Origin: Paenibacillus chibensis
GTDB lineage: Bacteria > Bacillota > Bacilli > Paenibacillales > Paenibacillaceae
Direction: 5' to 3'
Length of the DNA stretch: 64,000 bases
NCBI RefSeq assembly: GCF_004001045.1
Contig: NZ_BIMK01000035.1
Span: 1-64,000, forward strand
Below, in pieces: positions 20,924 to 29,523 of the stretch. Position 1 is the stretch's first letter, and each line of letters starts with the position of its first letter. A program made the translations under genes and the position numbers. Below the pieces are notes generated by a model. The model saw only the letters and a program-made list of their open reading frames with translations, was not told the origin of the DNA and did not search any database.

Positions 20924-21589
20924 TTATTTTTTCGAAGTTACGCGAAGCAGATGTCCGTCCGGATCGGTGAATTCGAAATACATGAGTTCCCCGTTATGCC
21001 AGACGCGGGCTACATCCATGCCGCTGCTGCGGATATCAAGGTATGATTGGTAAATCCGGTGCACGCTGCCGCTGCGGAACGCTTCGATAAAAACATCAAG
21101 CATGCGGGAATCCATGGGTTCGTCATGCAGATGGGATGGATCTTCCATCATGCGGGCTGCAGGGTCTGCAGCCATTTTGGCGAGCCGCTGCCGGGTTCGC
21201 TTGAGCGCCTCCTTGACGGCCCCTTCCGTGGAGCCGAGCCGGATGGCCGTTTCTTTGGCGGTAAAACCGAATACGTCGATCATCAGCAGCAGTACAGTCT
21301 GCCGAATGGACAGCCGGGCAGCCATTACTTCAAAGGCTTCACGTAAATGAAAATCGCTTGACGCCGGCAGATTGTCCACCTGCGCCTCTTCCAATAGCTG
21401 CTCGGATGAGGATTTTCTTCGCAGCACATCAATCCATGTGTTCTTGGCGATACGCTTCAGGTAAGCCTGCTGGAGTATCATGCCATCCGAATAAGACCGG
21501 TAGGCCTTCTCCAATGTAGTCTGCAGCAGATCTTCACCGTCTGTTTTTTTGCCTGTGAGATGGATGCAGCAAGTCAGAAGCGAATGCAT
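20924..21589 (-). CDS. ECF-type RNA polymerase sigma factor with C-terminal extension
   Basis: A 221-residue frame. Sigma region 2 is at the N-terminus (DGEDLLQTTLEKAYRSY, YLKRIAKNTWIDVLRRK) and region 4 at about 85-140 (LSIRQTVLLLMIDVFGFTAK, STEGAVKEALKRTRQRLAK). A C-terminal 70-residue tail (MLDVFIEAFRSGSVHRIYQS onward, ending WHNGELMYFEFTDPDGHLLR) resembles the SnoaL/NTF2-like extension of some ECF groups. ATG at 21589 has no ribosome binding site. The same frame stays open to 21664 and reads HSFQDSIQPHMHSLL just upstream, which looks like the start of region 2. No ATG, GTG or TTG exists there, so the true start is uncertain. No anti-sigma gene is adjacent. Confidence 0.78.
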   Translation of the reverse strand: MHSLLTCCIHLTGKKTDGEDLLQTTLEKAYRSYSDGMILQQAYLKRIAKNTWIDVLRRKSSSEQLLEEAQVDNLPASSDFHLREAFEVMAARLSIRQTVLLLMIDVFGFTAKETAIRLGSTEGAVKEALKRTRQRLAKMAADPAARMMEDPSHLHDEPMDSRMLDVFIEAFRSGSVHRIYQSYLDIRSSGMDVARVWHNGELMYFEFTDPDGHLLRVTSKK

Positions 21590-21708
21590 ATGAGGCTGGA
21601 TTGAATCCTGAAACGAGTGTGGGTGAATAAGAAACCACTGCCTTCCTGCTAGTTGTTTATTTACCTAATCATACCACAAGAGGAAGACCCAGACATCGGG
21701 GCGGGCGC

Positions 21709-21753
21709 AAAAAGAGCCTTGATTTCCGGATGACAGAAATCAAGGCTCCTTTT
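21709..21753 (-). terminator. Terminator after greA
   Basis: Reading leftward, GAGCCTTGATTTC pairs with GAAATCAAGGCTC across a 9-base loop and is followed by five T. Confidence 0.92.
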
Positions 21754-21787
21754 GTGAACAAGCTCTACGTGCAGTAAGTGATTCGGC

Positions 21788-22261
21788 CTAATTGGCGCGG
21801 ATATCGAGCACTTCATACTTGATCACGCCCATTGGCGCGGTTACGCTGACGGTATCGCCGACGACTTTGCCGATCAGCTCTTTGCCGAGCGGGCTTTCGT
21901 ATGAAATTTTATTGTTATACGCATCGGCTTCCGCCGGACTGACGATACGGTATTCCACGATTTCCTTGAATTCCAGATCATTAAGCTTGACGAAGGAACC
22001 GATACTTACCGTGGATGCATCGGAGCTATGAACCACGCGGGCTTTGGTCAGCATTTTCTCCAGCTGCAAAATCCGCGTCTCCATGAACGCCTGATCGTCT
22101 TTGGCAGAATGGTATTCGCTGTTTTCTTTCAAATCGCCGTAGCTGATCGCTACCTTGAGCCGCTCTGCGAGCTCTTTGCGCTTGACGGTTTTCAGTTCCT
22201 CGAGTTCTGCTTTGAGTTCATCCAGACCTTCGGGAGTCAACATCAGTTCTTCATTGGACAT
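21788..22261 (-). CDS. greA: Transcription elongation factor GreA
   Basis: The 157-residue length is typical of GreA. The N-terminal coiled coil (MLTPEGLDELKAELEELKTV, then LKENSEYHSAKDDQAFMETR with the acidic tip residues D and E that enter the RNA polymerase channel) is followed by a C-terminal FKBP-like domain (EYRIVSPAEADAYNNKISYE, SPLGKELIGKVVGDTV). It stimulates transcript cleavage to rescue backtracked polymerase. GAGGTG lies eight bases before the ATG, and its own terminator is downstream. Confidence 0.97.
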   Translation of the reverse strand: MSNEELMLTPEGLDELKAELEELKTVKRKELAERLKVAISYGDLKENSEYHSAKDDQAFMETRILQLEKMLTKARVVHSSDASTVSIGSFVKLNDLEFKEIVEYRIVSPAEADAYNNKISYESPLGKELIGKVVGDTVSVTAPMGVIKYEVLDIRAN

Positions 22262-22408
22262 ATTTACAACACCTCTTTCTTAAATTGTACACGAAATGGC
22301 CCACTAATGCGAAACAAACATCATAAATCGTTATAGCCGAAGTTTCACTGGAGATAAGGATCCATTTCCCCGTATACTTTTTTTATGATGATCAAGGAGG
22401 AATGCCGA

Positions 22409-22894
22409 TTGAAAATGTTGTTCCATTATAACTGGGCCGTGCGTGAGGAATGGTTCGCGTGGTGCGAGGAAATCAGCGAAGCCGAACTCCTGAAACCCCG
22501 TACCGGAGGCGTTGGAGGAATTCTCCACACGCTGTTTCATGTCATAGACGTCGAGTGGATCTGGATCCGCGTCCTGCAGGGGAAAAGCGACTTTAACGAC
22601 AGCTTTGACGATTATCGGAGCATCCGGCAGGTACGGGAATTGGAAGCGGCCTTCCGCCCTGAGGTGGAGAGCTTCGTCCTCAACTGGAACGAGGGCATGG
22701 AGAATAGGGAATTCCGAGACACCGGCCCAGGCGGCAACGAAACGCTGGACACGTGGGGCGAGGTCGTTCGGCACATGATCGCCCATGAAATTCACCATGT
22801 CGGCCAGCTGTCCGTGTGGTCAAGGGAAATCGGCCGAAAGCCCGTATCCGCGAACCTGATCGGCCGGGGTTTGGCTTCTGGGAAGCGCGGCTGA
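22409..22894 (+). CDS. DinB-family (four-helix, metal-binding) protein
   Basis: A 161-residue protein with the DinB/YfiT fold. The three metal-ligand histidines are in HTLFHVIDVEW and AHEIHHVGQL. Members include bacillithiol- or mycothiol-dependent S-transferases, and many have no known activity. I choose TTG at 22409 because AAGGAGG sits eight bases upstream; an in-frame ATG at 22385 would place that site inside the coding region, and ATG at 22415 is spaced too far from it. Confidence 0.85.
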   Translation: MKMLFHYNWAVREEWFAWCEEISEAELLKPRTGGVGGILHTLFHVIDVEWIWIRVLQGKSDFNDSFDDYRSIRQVRELEAAFRPEVESFVLNWNEGMENREFRDTGPGGNETLDTWGEVVRHMIAHEIHHVGQLSVWSREIGRKPVSANLIGRGLASGKRG

Positions 22895-22982
22895 CTCGGC
22901 TGCCTGCCCCCTTTGTGCTATACTGATTTTATGAATACAGCAGGTGGAACCTGGCAGCGTGCGAGGAGGAAGGACAAGGAAT

Positions 22983-23408
22983 ATGGATGCTCCGCTTCAT
23001 TTGATTGAATACGAGATCGCTTTGCTCGTAAGACTTACGACGGCCCACAGCCCGAAGCTCGGAAGCTTGGACCGCTCCGAATATCTTTTGCTGAGCGAGC
23101 TGGAAAAATACAGTCCCTTGGCAATCAATGCCCTGGCAGACCATTTGCTCTTGAATCTTTCAACGGCGAGCCGTCAGGTGTCTGTGCTGGAGGGCAAAAA
23201 ATATATCCGGCGTTACCCGGATACCAGCAACGGCAGAATCAGCCTGGTGGAAATCACGCCGGAGGGGCTGGATATACTTCACAAGGTCCAACAGGCACGC
23301 TATGACGCCTACGCCGAAGTGCTGGCCGGCTGGTCTGCCGAGGAACTGGAGCAGCTCATGTCCAATCTCACGCGGCTGAACCGGGATTTCAAAGCATGGC
23401 GCAAATAG
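22983..23408 (+). CDS. MarR-family transcriptional regulator
   Basis: A 141-residue protein with a MarR winged helix: LDRSEYLLLSELEKYSPLAI, NALADHLLLNLSTASRQVSV (recognition helix) and wing KKYIRRYPDTSNGRISLVEI, with dimerisation helices at both ends. AAGGA precedes the ATG closely. It lies upstream of, and in the same direction as, an MFS/HlyD efflux pair. A perfect palindrome in that pair's promoter (23518-23530) is the likely binding site. Confidence 0.88.
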   Translation: MDAPLHLIEYEIALLVRLTTAHSPKLGSLDRSEYLLLSELEKYSPLAINALADHLLLNLSTASRQVSVLEGKKYIRRYPDTSNGRISLVEITPEGLDILHKVQQARYDAYAEVLAGWSAEELEQLMSNLTRLNRDFKAWRK

Positions 23409-23440
23409 CATACGATGCGGATGAAGCTGTCCTTGGCCGA

Positions 23441-23464
23441 TGAAGCCGGCGGGCGGCTTTTTGC
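23441..23464 (+). terminator. Short terminator after marR
   Basis: AAGCCG (23443-23448), a 5-base loop and CGGCTT (23454-23459) are followed by T. It separates the marR transcript from the efflux transcript. Confidence 0.65.
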
Positions 23465-23496
23465 TTGTTCGTCCAAGAACAGAGAAAAAATGGCTA

Positions 23497-23530
23497 TTGC
23501 CATCTCAAAAAAGTATGTTGTATAATACAA
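23497..23530 (+). promoter_or_regulatory. Promoter with overlapping MarR-type operator for the efflux genes
   Basis: TTGCCA (23497-23502), an 18-base spacer and TATAAT (23521-23526) form the promoter. The palindrome TTGTATAATACAA (23518-23530) covers the -10 box. A related imperfect repeat, TTGCAATTTACAA, follows at 23532-23544. This arrangement fits repression by the MarR protein encoded just upstream. Confidence 0.72.
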
Positions 23531-23608
23531 TTTGCAATTTACAATATATTCGATTGTTCTATCGTTTATACGGTGTAGTCCAGATCTTAAGAGGAAAGGA
23601 GGAGTCTG

Positions 23609-25261
23609 ATGAAAACTCAATCAGGCCGTATTGCCGCCATCTCCGACAGCGTAAAGATGCCGCTTCCCCCATATCTTGTCATCTCGATATTGACGATATT
23701 CGCGATCGGGCCGCAGTATTTTATCAACTTGTCGTATACCATGAATCAGGTCATCATTCAGAACGGCCTCAATCTCAGCTCGAGCGATTTGCTGCTCCCC
23801 TCCACCTTGTCCAATATTGCTTTTGCCCTTGGTGTTCCGCTGGGACCGGTGATATCCCGAAAGCTTGGGGTGAGAAAAACCTACCTGATGTTCGTGAGCG
23901 TGTTTCTGCTGGGAGCGCTGATCAACCTCATCTCGCAGGATACCGTATCCTTAACGATGGGGAGGATCATTCAAGGACTGAGCTCTGGCTTTTTGTTTCT
24001 GACCATCCTGCCAGTCAGCTTAAAGTCGTTTCCGAATAAAATCCGCAACTACTTTCTGCTGATGGTTATTACCGGATTGTTCGGGGCCAGCGCGGTCGGT
24101 GCCATTTTCGGATCGGTCTCCCTCAGCGTGGATGCCTGGCGGTGGCTGTTTATACTGAACATCGTTTCGGCTGTCTTGTGCCTGATCGTCGGCTTTCTTG
24201 GACTGCCGCATAGCAAGGAAGAAAAGCAGGAGTCGGAGCCGGTCAACAAGTTCGGCATTTTTTTGCTGACCGTGCTGATGCTGATGCTGACGGTACCGCT
24301 GTGTAATGTGATGCAGGAGGGATTTGATTCCCTGTATGTTTGGCCGTTTCTTGTCGCGGCATTCATCCTGATGATTCTCTTTATTGTGTTTGAGCTCAAG
24401 GCCAAGACGCCGCTCGTACCGTTCCGGACGTTGAAAGCGGCCAAGCCGATATCGGGTACGGTCATGGCGATCGCGTCGCATGTATGCTTGATCTTCGCCA
24501 TGGCGGGCATCAACGGTTTTTTGCGAAATAATCTAGATTTGCCGTACCGGTATCTGGTGCATTTTTACATTTGGTTTTTCGTTGGGATTCTGGTTACGGC
24601 CGTGCTCAAAACGCTGCTGTACGACCGCCTTGGTGCGGGAGTACTCGGATTGGTCGGCTCGATTGCCGTCATTGGCGTCAGCCTGCAGTGGCGTAGGATG
24701 AACCCGGGAATATCCCTGAATCTGCTGTACTTCCAGATTGCCCTGCTGGGAGCGGGTGTCAGCATGACGCTGGTCGGCGGTGCGCTCGGAACCGCGCTTG
24801 CGGGGGACATCCACCAGGCTTCGATGCGATCGGTGACACTGCATTCGATCCGCAATTTCGTGGGTGCCGTCATTACGCCGCTGCTGGGCTGGTACCTGAC
24901 CCGGCAAAATGCCGTCAACTACGAGGAAATTCGCGGCCGCCTTGGCCAGCACAGCGCAGAAGCCCAATCGGAGATTGCCGGACTTATCCGCAAACTGATG
25001 GGTGAAGGAGTTCCTGCCGCCCAGGCGCAAAGCACGGCTTCATACGAGTTGATCGTGAATGCCAAAAGAGCCGCCGTTCTCGGCGCATATCATCATCTGT
25101 TTACGATTATGGCCTGCGTGGGCGTGATCATGCTGCTGGCTTCAATCGGCAAAATCGTCACAGGCAAAGGCAGAGCGCTGGTCCAACAAGAGAAGAGGCT
25201 CATGATGCCGAAGACCGGTGAAACCGAGCTTCATCCGAGCCCTATCCATATTACCAAGTGA
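23609..25261 (+). CDS. MFS drug-efflux transporter (DHA2/EmrB type, 14 membrane segments)
   Basis: The 550-residue protein has about 14 hydrophobic segments as in the 14-span drug:proton antiporter group. Motif A-like VPLGPVISRKLGVRKTYLMF lies between spans 2 and 3, and ITGLFGASAVGAIFGSV is the motif C region of span 5. AAAGGAGG precedes the ATG. The gene for its HlyD-like partner starts 13 bases after its stop codon, so the two probably form an EmrAB-like exporter. Substrate unknown; the nearby MarR regulator suggests an aromatic or amphipathic toxic compound. Confidence 0.87.
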   Translation: MKTQSGRIAAISDSVKMPLPPYLVISILTIFAIGPQYFINLSYTMNQVIIQNGLNLSSSDLLLPSTLSNIAFALGVPLGPVISRKLGVRKTYLMFVSVFLLGALINLISQDTVSLTMGRIIQGLSSGFLFLTILPVSLKSFPNKIRNYFLLMVITGLFGASAVGAIFGSVSLSVDAWRWLFILNIVSAVLCLIVGFLGLPHSKEEKQESEPVNKFGIFLLTVLMLMLTVPLCNVMQEGFDSLYVWPFLVAAFILMILFIVFELKAKTPLVPFRTLKAAKPISGTVMAIASHVCLIFAMAGINGFLRNNLDLPYRYLVHFYIWFFVGILVTAVLKTLLYDRLGAGVLGLVGSIAVIGVSLQWRRMNPGISLNLLYFQIALLGAGVSMTLVGGALGTALAGDIHQASMRSVTLHSIRNFVGAVITPLLGWYLTRQNAVNYEEIRGRLGQHSAEAQSEIAGLIRKLMGEGVPAAQAQSTASYELIVNAKRAAVLGAYHHLFTIMACVGVIMLLASIGKIVTGKGRALVQQEKRLMMPKTGETELHPSPIHITK

Positions 25262-25274
25262 GGAGAATTCATAT

Positions 25275-25913
25275 ATGATTAACCGCAGCCGATTGATTGT
25301 TGCTAACTTGATCGGGATATTGGTGATCTGCTTTTTTATTGCGGCGGGCGCCTATTTTTATTATGAAAAAGCCAATTTCATCAAAACGGATGATGCCGTT
25401 GTCAAGGCGGATCTGATGCCTGTCGTCGCCCCGGCGCAAGGCGTGTTGACCAGCTGGAACATACAGGACGGAACGGACGTGAGCGATAAAAATATCGTGG
25501 GCGGGGTTTCGGACGGAACCAAGACCATTCCCGTCAGCGCACGGATGAACGGCAAGGTCATCCAAAACGGCGCGCGCGTGAACCAGGTGGTGCAGGCCGG
25601 GCAGGTGCTGGCAGAGGAAGCGGACATGGATCATTTGTACATCATCGCCAACATCAAGGAAAGCCGGCTGAAGGACATCAAGGTCGGCCAAAGCGTAGAT
25701 ATCAAGGTGGACGGAGATTCAGGCGCCAAATTTGAAGGCGTCGTTAAAGAAATCGGATATGCAACCAACTCCGTCTTTTCGGTGCTTCCGCAGCAAAGCT
25801 CAACGGGCAGCTACACGAAAGTGACGCAGAAAATCCAGGTGAAAATTTCGATCAACCAGGCTTCGTCGAGAGTTCTGCCGGGCATGAATGCCGAAGTGAA
25901 AATATCGCTGTAG
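25275..25913 (+). CDS. HlyD/EmrA-like membrane adaptor (short)
   Basis: A 212-residue protein with one N-terminal membrane anchor (LIVANLIGILVICFFIAAGA), then a biotinyl-lipoyl-like domain (KTDDAVVKADLMPVVAPAQG) and a beta-barrel domain (IIANIKESRLKDIKVGQSVD, RVLPGMNAEVKISL). The long coiled-coil hairpin of Gram-negative EmrA is absent, as expected for a cell without an outer membrane. GAGGAG is nine bases before the chosen ATG. It is the second gene of the efflux operon. Confidence 0.85.
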   Translation: MINRSRLIVANLIGILVICFFIAAGAYFYYEKANFIKTDDAVVKADLMPVVAPAQGVLTSWNIQDGTDVSDKNIVGGVSDGTKTIPVSARMNGKVIQNGARVNQVVQAGQVLAEEADMDHLYIIANIKESRLKDIKVGQSVDIKVDGDSGAKFEGVVKEIGYATNSVFSVLPQQSSTGSYTKVTQKIQVKISINQASSRVLPGMNAEVKISL

Positions 25914-25940
25914 CCTGCGGCAGATTTTTTCGTCCAGAGA

Positions 25941-25983
25941 AGAGCCTTCTGTTTCCTCCAAGGGAAGCACAAGGCTCTTTTGC
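25941..25983 (+). terminator. Terminator of the efflux operon
   Basis: AGAGCCTT (25941-25948) and AAGGCTCT (25971-25978) form the stem, followed by TTTTG. Confidence 0.8.
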
Positions 25984-26086
25984 GTGAAACTCGCAGAATA
26001 TCAGTGGAAATCCCCGAAAGAATCGGGGTATGATAGAATGAAAGCGAATCATAGAACCGTCAAGAGCGGAAAGCAAGGGGTTTACG

Positions 26087-26662
26087 ATGAAGAATGTGCT
26101 GGTCACGGGCTACCGCGCGCATGAGCTGAATATTTTTGGACAGAAGCACCCCGGCATTGCTTACATTCAAAAGGCGATTACCGCTAAGCTGGTCCAGCTT
26201 GCCGAGGAGGGCCTGGAATGGGTCATTTCACCGGGACAGTACGGCGTGGATTTATGGGCTTGCGAAGCGGCGATCGATTTGAAAAAGCGGTACCCGGATC
26301 TTAAAGTTGCGATCATTACGGCGTTTGCGAACCCGGAAGAGAATTGGAAAGAGGATAAAAAGGACTATTACAACCGAATTTTGCAGGGCATTGATTTTTA
26401 TGAAACGGTGAGCCGGCAGCCTTACGCAGGTCCGTGGCAGTTCCAGGCCCGAGATGATCTGCTGTTCCGCAAAACGGACGGCATCATCCTCGTGTATGAC
26501 GAGGAGACAGGTGCAGGCAGCAGTGCGCGCTTTTATAAGGAACGGGCCTTGAAGAAGCAGCAGGAGGAAGGCTACGCCTTTATCAGCATCAGCACGGAGG
26601 ATATCCAAAGCTTGGCGGATGAGGATGCAGCTGCGCAAAGCGGCGAAGGCATGGAATTTTAG
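26087..26662 (+). CDS. ypsA: YpsA-like SLOG-family protein (DUF1273)
   Basis: A 191-residue protein with the whole-length layout of B. subtilis YpsA: VLVTGYRAHELNIF at the N-terminus, EWVISPGQYGVDLWACEAAI (SLOG-type glycine-rich nucleotide-binding site) and DGIILVYDEETGAGSSARFY. SLOG proteins bind nucleotides or nucleotide-like ligands; YpsA is linked to cell division and oxidative stress in Bacillus. AAGGGG precedes the ATG. No operon partner; the oxidoreductase gene 41 bases downstream could be co-transcribed. Confidence 0.9.
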   Translation: MKNVLVTGYRAHELNIFGQKHPGIAYIQKAITAKLVQLAEEGLEWVISPGQYGVDLWACEAAIDLKKRYPDLKVAIITAFANPEENWKEDKKDYYNRILQGIDFYETVSRQPYAGPWQFQARDDLLFRKTDGIILVYDEETGAGSSARFYKERALKKQQEEGYAFISISTEDIQSLADEDAAAQSGEGMEF

Positions 26663-26703
26663 CTAAGCGATCATGAAATATAGAAGGAAAGGAATGTTGA
26701 GAT

Positions 26704-27690
26704 TTGATCCGATTCGGAACGATTGGCACCAACTGGATTACGGAACGTTTTCTTCACGCGGCGGAGGAGAATGATGAATTCGAATTGACGGCCGTCTACT
26801 CCCGTACGGAAGAGAAAGGCAGGGAGTTCGCGGAGCAGTTCGGAGGGCCCAAGGTGTACACGGACCTGGATGCGATGGCATCGTCAGACGAGATTGATGC
26901 TGTCTATATTGCGAGCCCGAATTCTTTCCATGCGCAGCAGGCGATTCAATGCATGAACCATGGCAAGCATGTTCTATGCGAGAAGCCGCTTGCTACCAAT
27001 AGTGACGAGGTACGCCGCATGATCGCTGCGGCCGAAGCGAACAACGTGGTCCTGATGGAAGCGATGAAATCGACCCTGATGCCGAATTTCAGAATCATGA
27101 AGGAGAATCTGTATAAAATCGGGCAGGTGCGGCGGTATTTTGCAAGCTATTGCCAATACTCCTCCCGGTATGACGCGTTCAAGCAGGGGACGGTGCTGAA
27201 TGCCTTTAATCCGGAATACTCGAACGGGGGACTGATGGATCTGGGCATATACTGCATCTACCCGATGGTATCCTTGTTCGGGAAGCCGGAATCGGTTAAG
27301 GCGGTGGCCGTTATGCTGTCATCCGGCGTGGATGGGGAAGGCAGTCTCGTGATGAGCTACCCGGATATGGATGCGGTCATCATGTACTCGAAAATTTCCG
27401 ACTCGTTCTTGCCAGCCGAAATCCAAGGCGAGAACGGAACGATGGTGATCGACCGGATCAATCAGCCGTACGACGTGAAAATCCAGTATCGGGACGGCAG
27501 TATTGAAAATCTGACCCAACAGCAGATTCATGAATCGATGTATTACGAGCTGGAAGAGTTTATCCGCATGATCGGACGAGGCAAGCGCAGCAGCAAAATC
27601 AACTCCCATGAAACGTCGCTTGCGGTGGCGGAAGTCATGGAGGACGCGAGAAGACAAATCGGGCTGAGGTATGCGGCGGATGCATGGTAA
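26704..27690 (+). CDS. Gfo/Idh/MocA-family oxidoreductase
   Basis: The 328-residue protein has the two-domain layout of sugar dehydrogenases. The Rossmann part begins RFGTIGTNWI, and GKHVLCEKPLATN is the family EKP motif with the catalytic-site lysine. NGGLMDLGIYCIYPMVSLFG is the C-terminal domain block with its conserved Asp and Tyr-containing helix. NAD(P)-dependent oxidation of a sugar or cyclitol is expected, but the substrate is unknown. The start is TTG at 26704, since no in-frame ATG is near and AAAGGA lies upstream. It differs clearly from the GH109-like member at 260-1456. Confidence 0.87.
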   Translation: MIRFGTIGTNWITERFLHAAEENDEFELTAVYSRTEEKGREFAEQFGGPKVYTDLDAMASSDEIDAVYIASPNSFHAQQAIQCMNHGKHVLCEKPLATNSDEVRRMIAAAEANNVVLMEAMKSTLMPNFRIMKENLYKIGQVRRYFASYCQYSSRYDAFKQGTVLNAFNPEYSNGGLMDLGIYCIYPMVSLFGKPESVKAVAVMLSSGVDGEGSLVMSYPDMDAVIMYSKISDSFLPAEIQGENGTMVIDRINQPYDVKIQYRDGSIENLTQQQIHESMYYELEEFIRMIGRGKRSSKINSHETSLAVAEVMEDARRQIGLRYAADAW

Positions 27691-28051
27691 TGTTCGGTCC
27701 GACCATTTTTGATCATTTGAAGGCTGCACAAGCGTGGGCTTAGCTGCAAAAGTGCATTTATTTCAGCTCATACCAGCTCATATGATGTAAACAAGTGCAA
27801 TCGTGCACCTATTTATTAAGAGGAATGTCCCCTTGATTCCAGTGAATCCGATCGGGGCATTCTTTTTTGTTTTCCAGGAAGAGGAAATGAAGGATGCAAT
27901 TCGCTCTCACGCGCTCTCCCTCCCATAAAAACCTAAAATATTGAGGAAAAGACCTATAAATCTTGTAGGTTTTTGACCTGGTTTGTTTGCTAAAATGGAG
28001 AGGAACATCTTTTGCAGCATACATCAACTGCAGAATGAAGGAGGAAACGAG
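27691..28051 (+). other. Intergenic region with two hairpins before GH43
   Basis: GAATGTCCCC and GGGGCATTC with an inner GATTC-CAGT-GAATC hairpin and a T-run (27822-27869) form a terminator, rather far (about 130 bases) from the oxidoreductase stop codon. A small ACCTA/TAGGT hairpin with a T tail lies at about 27951-27973. A tandem CAGCTCATA pair occurs near 27763-27782. I find no gene and no convincing promoter. Confidence 0.55.
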
Positions 28052-29035
28052 ATGATTCAGCCTGTGACGCAGCGCGAGCCTTTGGTGACCCACATCTACA
28101 CCGCGGACCCTTCGGCTCACGTGTTTGAAGGCAAATTGTATATTTACCCTTCCCATGACCTGGACCATGAACACACGTCCAATGATAACGGGGACCAGTA
28201 CGACATGGAGGATTACCATATCCTGTCCATGGACAATGTAAACTCTCCATGCCAGGACCACGGCGAGGCGCTGCATCTCCGCGATATCCCTTGGGCCAAG
28301 CAGCAGCTCTGGGCGCCGGATGCGGCGTACAAAAACAATACGTACTATCTTTTCTTCCCGGCGAGGGATCAAGAAAACATTTTCCGGATTGGCGTCGCCA
28401 CCAGCTCCTCTCCGTCGGGGCCGTTCCATCCGCAGCCGGAATATATTCCGGGCAGCTTCAGCATCGACCCGGCTGTTCTGATGGATGATGACGGAAGCGC
28501 TTTTATGTACTTCGGCGGGCTATGGGGCGGCCAGTTGGAAAAATGGCAGACGGGCACCTATGATCCGAACACGGAAGGCCCGGCGGCAGACGAACCGGCG
28601 CTGGGACCAAGAGTAGCCGAGCTGAGCGACGACCTGCTGACCTTCAAGGAGGCACCCCGCGAAATCTCGATTCTCGACGAGAACGGGCAGCCGATCCTGG
28701 CAGGGGACGAGGAACGGAGATATTTTGAAGGACCGTGGGTACATAAGCATAACGGGCTTCATTATCTATCTTATTCTACCGGCACGACTCACAGCATCGT
28801 ATACGCCGTGAGCGAGAACCCGCAGGGTCCTTTTACGTATAAAGGAAAAATTCTGGAGCCGGTCATCGGCTGGACGACCCATCACTCGATCGTGCAGTTC
28901 CAGGATAAGTGGTATTTGTTCTATCACGACAGCTCCTTGTCGGGCGGCGCGGACAACAAACGCTGCGTTAAATTCACTGAGCTGACCATCCATGAGGATG
29001 GTACGATCGAAACGATCGAGCCCTATGTGAAGTAA
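28052..29035 (+). CDS. Glycoside hydrolase family 43 enzyme
   Basis: The 327-residue five-bladed propeller has the GH43 catalytic triad in place: base Asp in YTADPSAHVFEGK, pKa-modulating Asp in SIDPAVLMDDDG, and acid Glu in RRYFEGPWVHKHNG. HHSIVQFQDKWYLFYHDSSL is the C-terminal blade signature. GH43 enzymes remove alpha-L-arabinofuranosyl or beta-D-xylosyl units from plant polysaccharides. No signal peptide is present, so it should act on imported oligosaccharides. AAGGAGG precedes the chosen ATG at 28052; longer in-frame starts lack one. Confidence 0.92.
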   Translation: MIQPVTQREPLVTHIYTADPSAHVFEGKLYIYPSHDLDHEHTSNDNGDQYDMEDYHILSMDNVNSPCQDHGEALHLRDIPWAKQQLWAPDAAYKNNTYYLFFPARDQENIFRIGVATSSSPSGPFHPQPEYIPGSFSIDPAVLMDDDGSAFMYFGGLWGGQLEKWQTGTYDPNTEGPAADEPALGPRVAELSDDLLTFKEAPREISILDENGQPILAGDEERRYFEGPWVHKHNGLHYLSYSTGTTHSIVYAVSENPQGPFTYKGKILEPVIGWTTHHSIVQFQDKWYLFYHDSSLSGGADNKRCVKFTELTIHEDGTIETIEPYVK

Positions 29036-29116
29036 ACCCTCTCGATCGAAGGGGCAAAGTCTGCGGGAAGGGATCCTTCCGAGGCGGAAATATGGCCACT
29101 TCATCCCGGAATCACC

Positions 29117-29156
29117 AAAGCCGCCGGACCTCTGACAAGGGGCCGGCGGCTTTTTA
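29117..29156 (+). terminator. Terminator after GH43
   Basis: AAAGCCGCCGG and CCGGCGGCTTT form a strong stem followed by T. Confidence 0.9.
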
Positions 29157-29523
29157 AACAAGGATAATTTCTAGACGCGATGCGCTCTTCCATACTCTAA
29201 CGAAGAAGTGCTCTGCGCCTGGAGGAAAGGATGGTTCCGTTGCCCGATTAACTCAGGCATGCATACATGTCCAACAGGAAGATTTGAAGGAAGGGGAGCC
29301 TTCCTTTTTTTGTTGGGATATGGGACTTCAGGCGCTGCAGGTTGTTGATTCCTCGCTTTATGCGAAAAAAATTGATTCTAATGTCCTTATTTTGTTTATT
29401 ATGTAGTAAAACTGTCTTTTTCTTTATCGATCGGTTATCGTATGTTATACATATTCACCGTTCTATATTTCTCATAAACAAACTCAGATGATCGACCATA
29501 ATTTTAGCGGACGGAGGCGCGTA
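29157..29523 (+). other. Intergenic region with an orphan terminator and a tiny ORF
   Basis: AAGGAAGG (29287-29294), loop GGAG and CCTTCCTT (29299-29306) followed by T form a terminator with no gene in front of it. Before it, GGAGG at 29221 precedes a six-codon ORF (MVPLPD, 29231-29251). Together they could mark a small transcript or leader, but no good promoter is visible. The AT-rich stretch 29340-29523 should contain the histidine kinase promoter; no consensus one stands out. Confidence 0.45.

Noticed and set aside
27794-27807. cre-like TGCAATCGTGCACC upstream of GH43
   Set aside because: Two of the fixed consensus positions mismatch and no promoter is located beside it.
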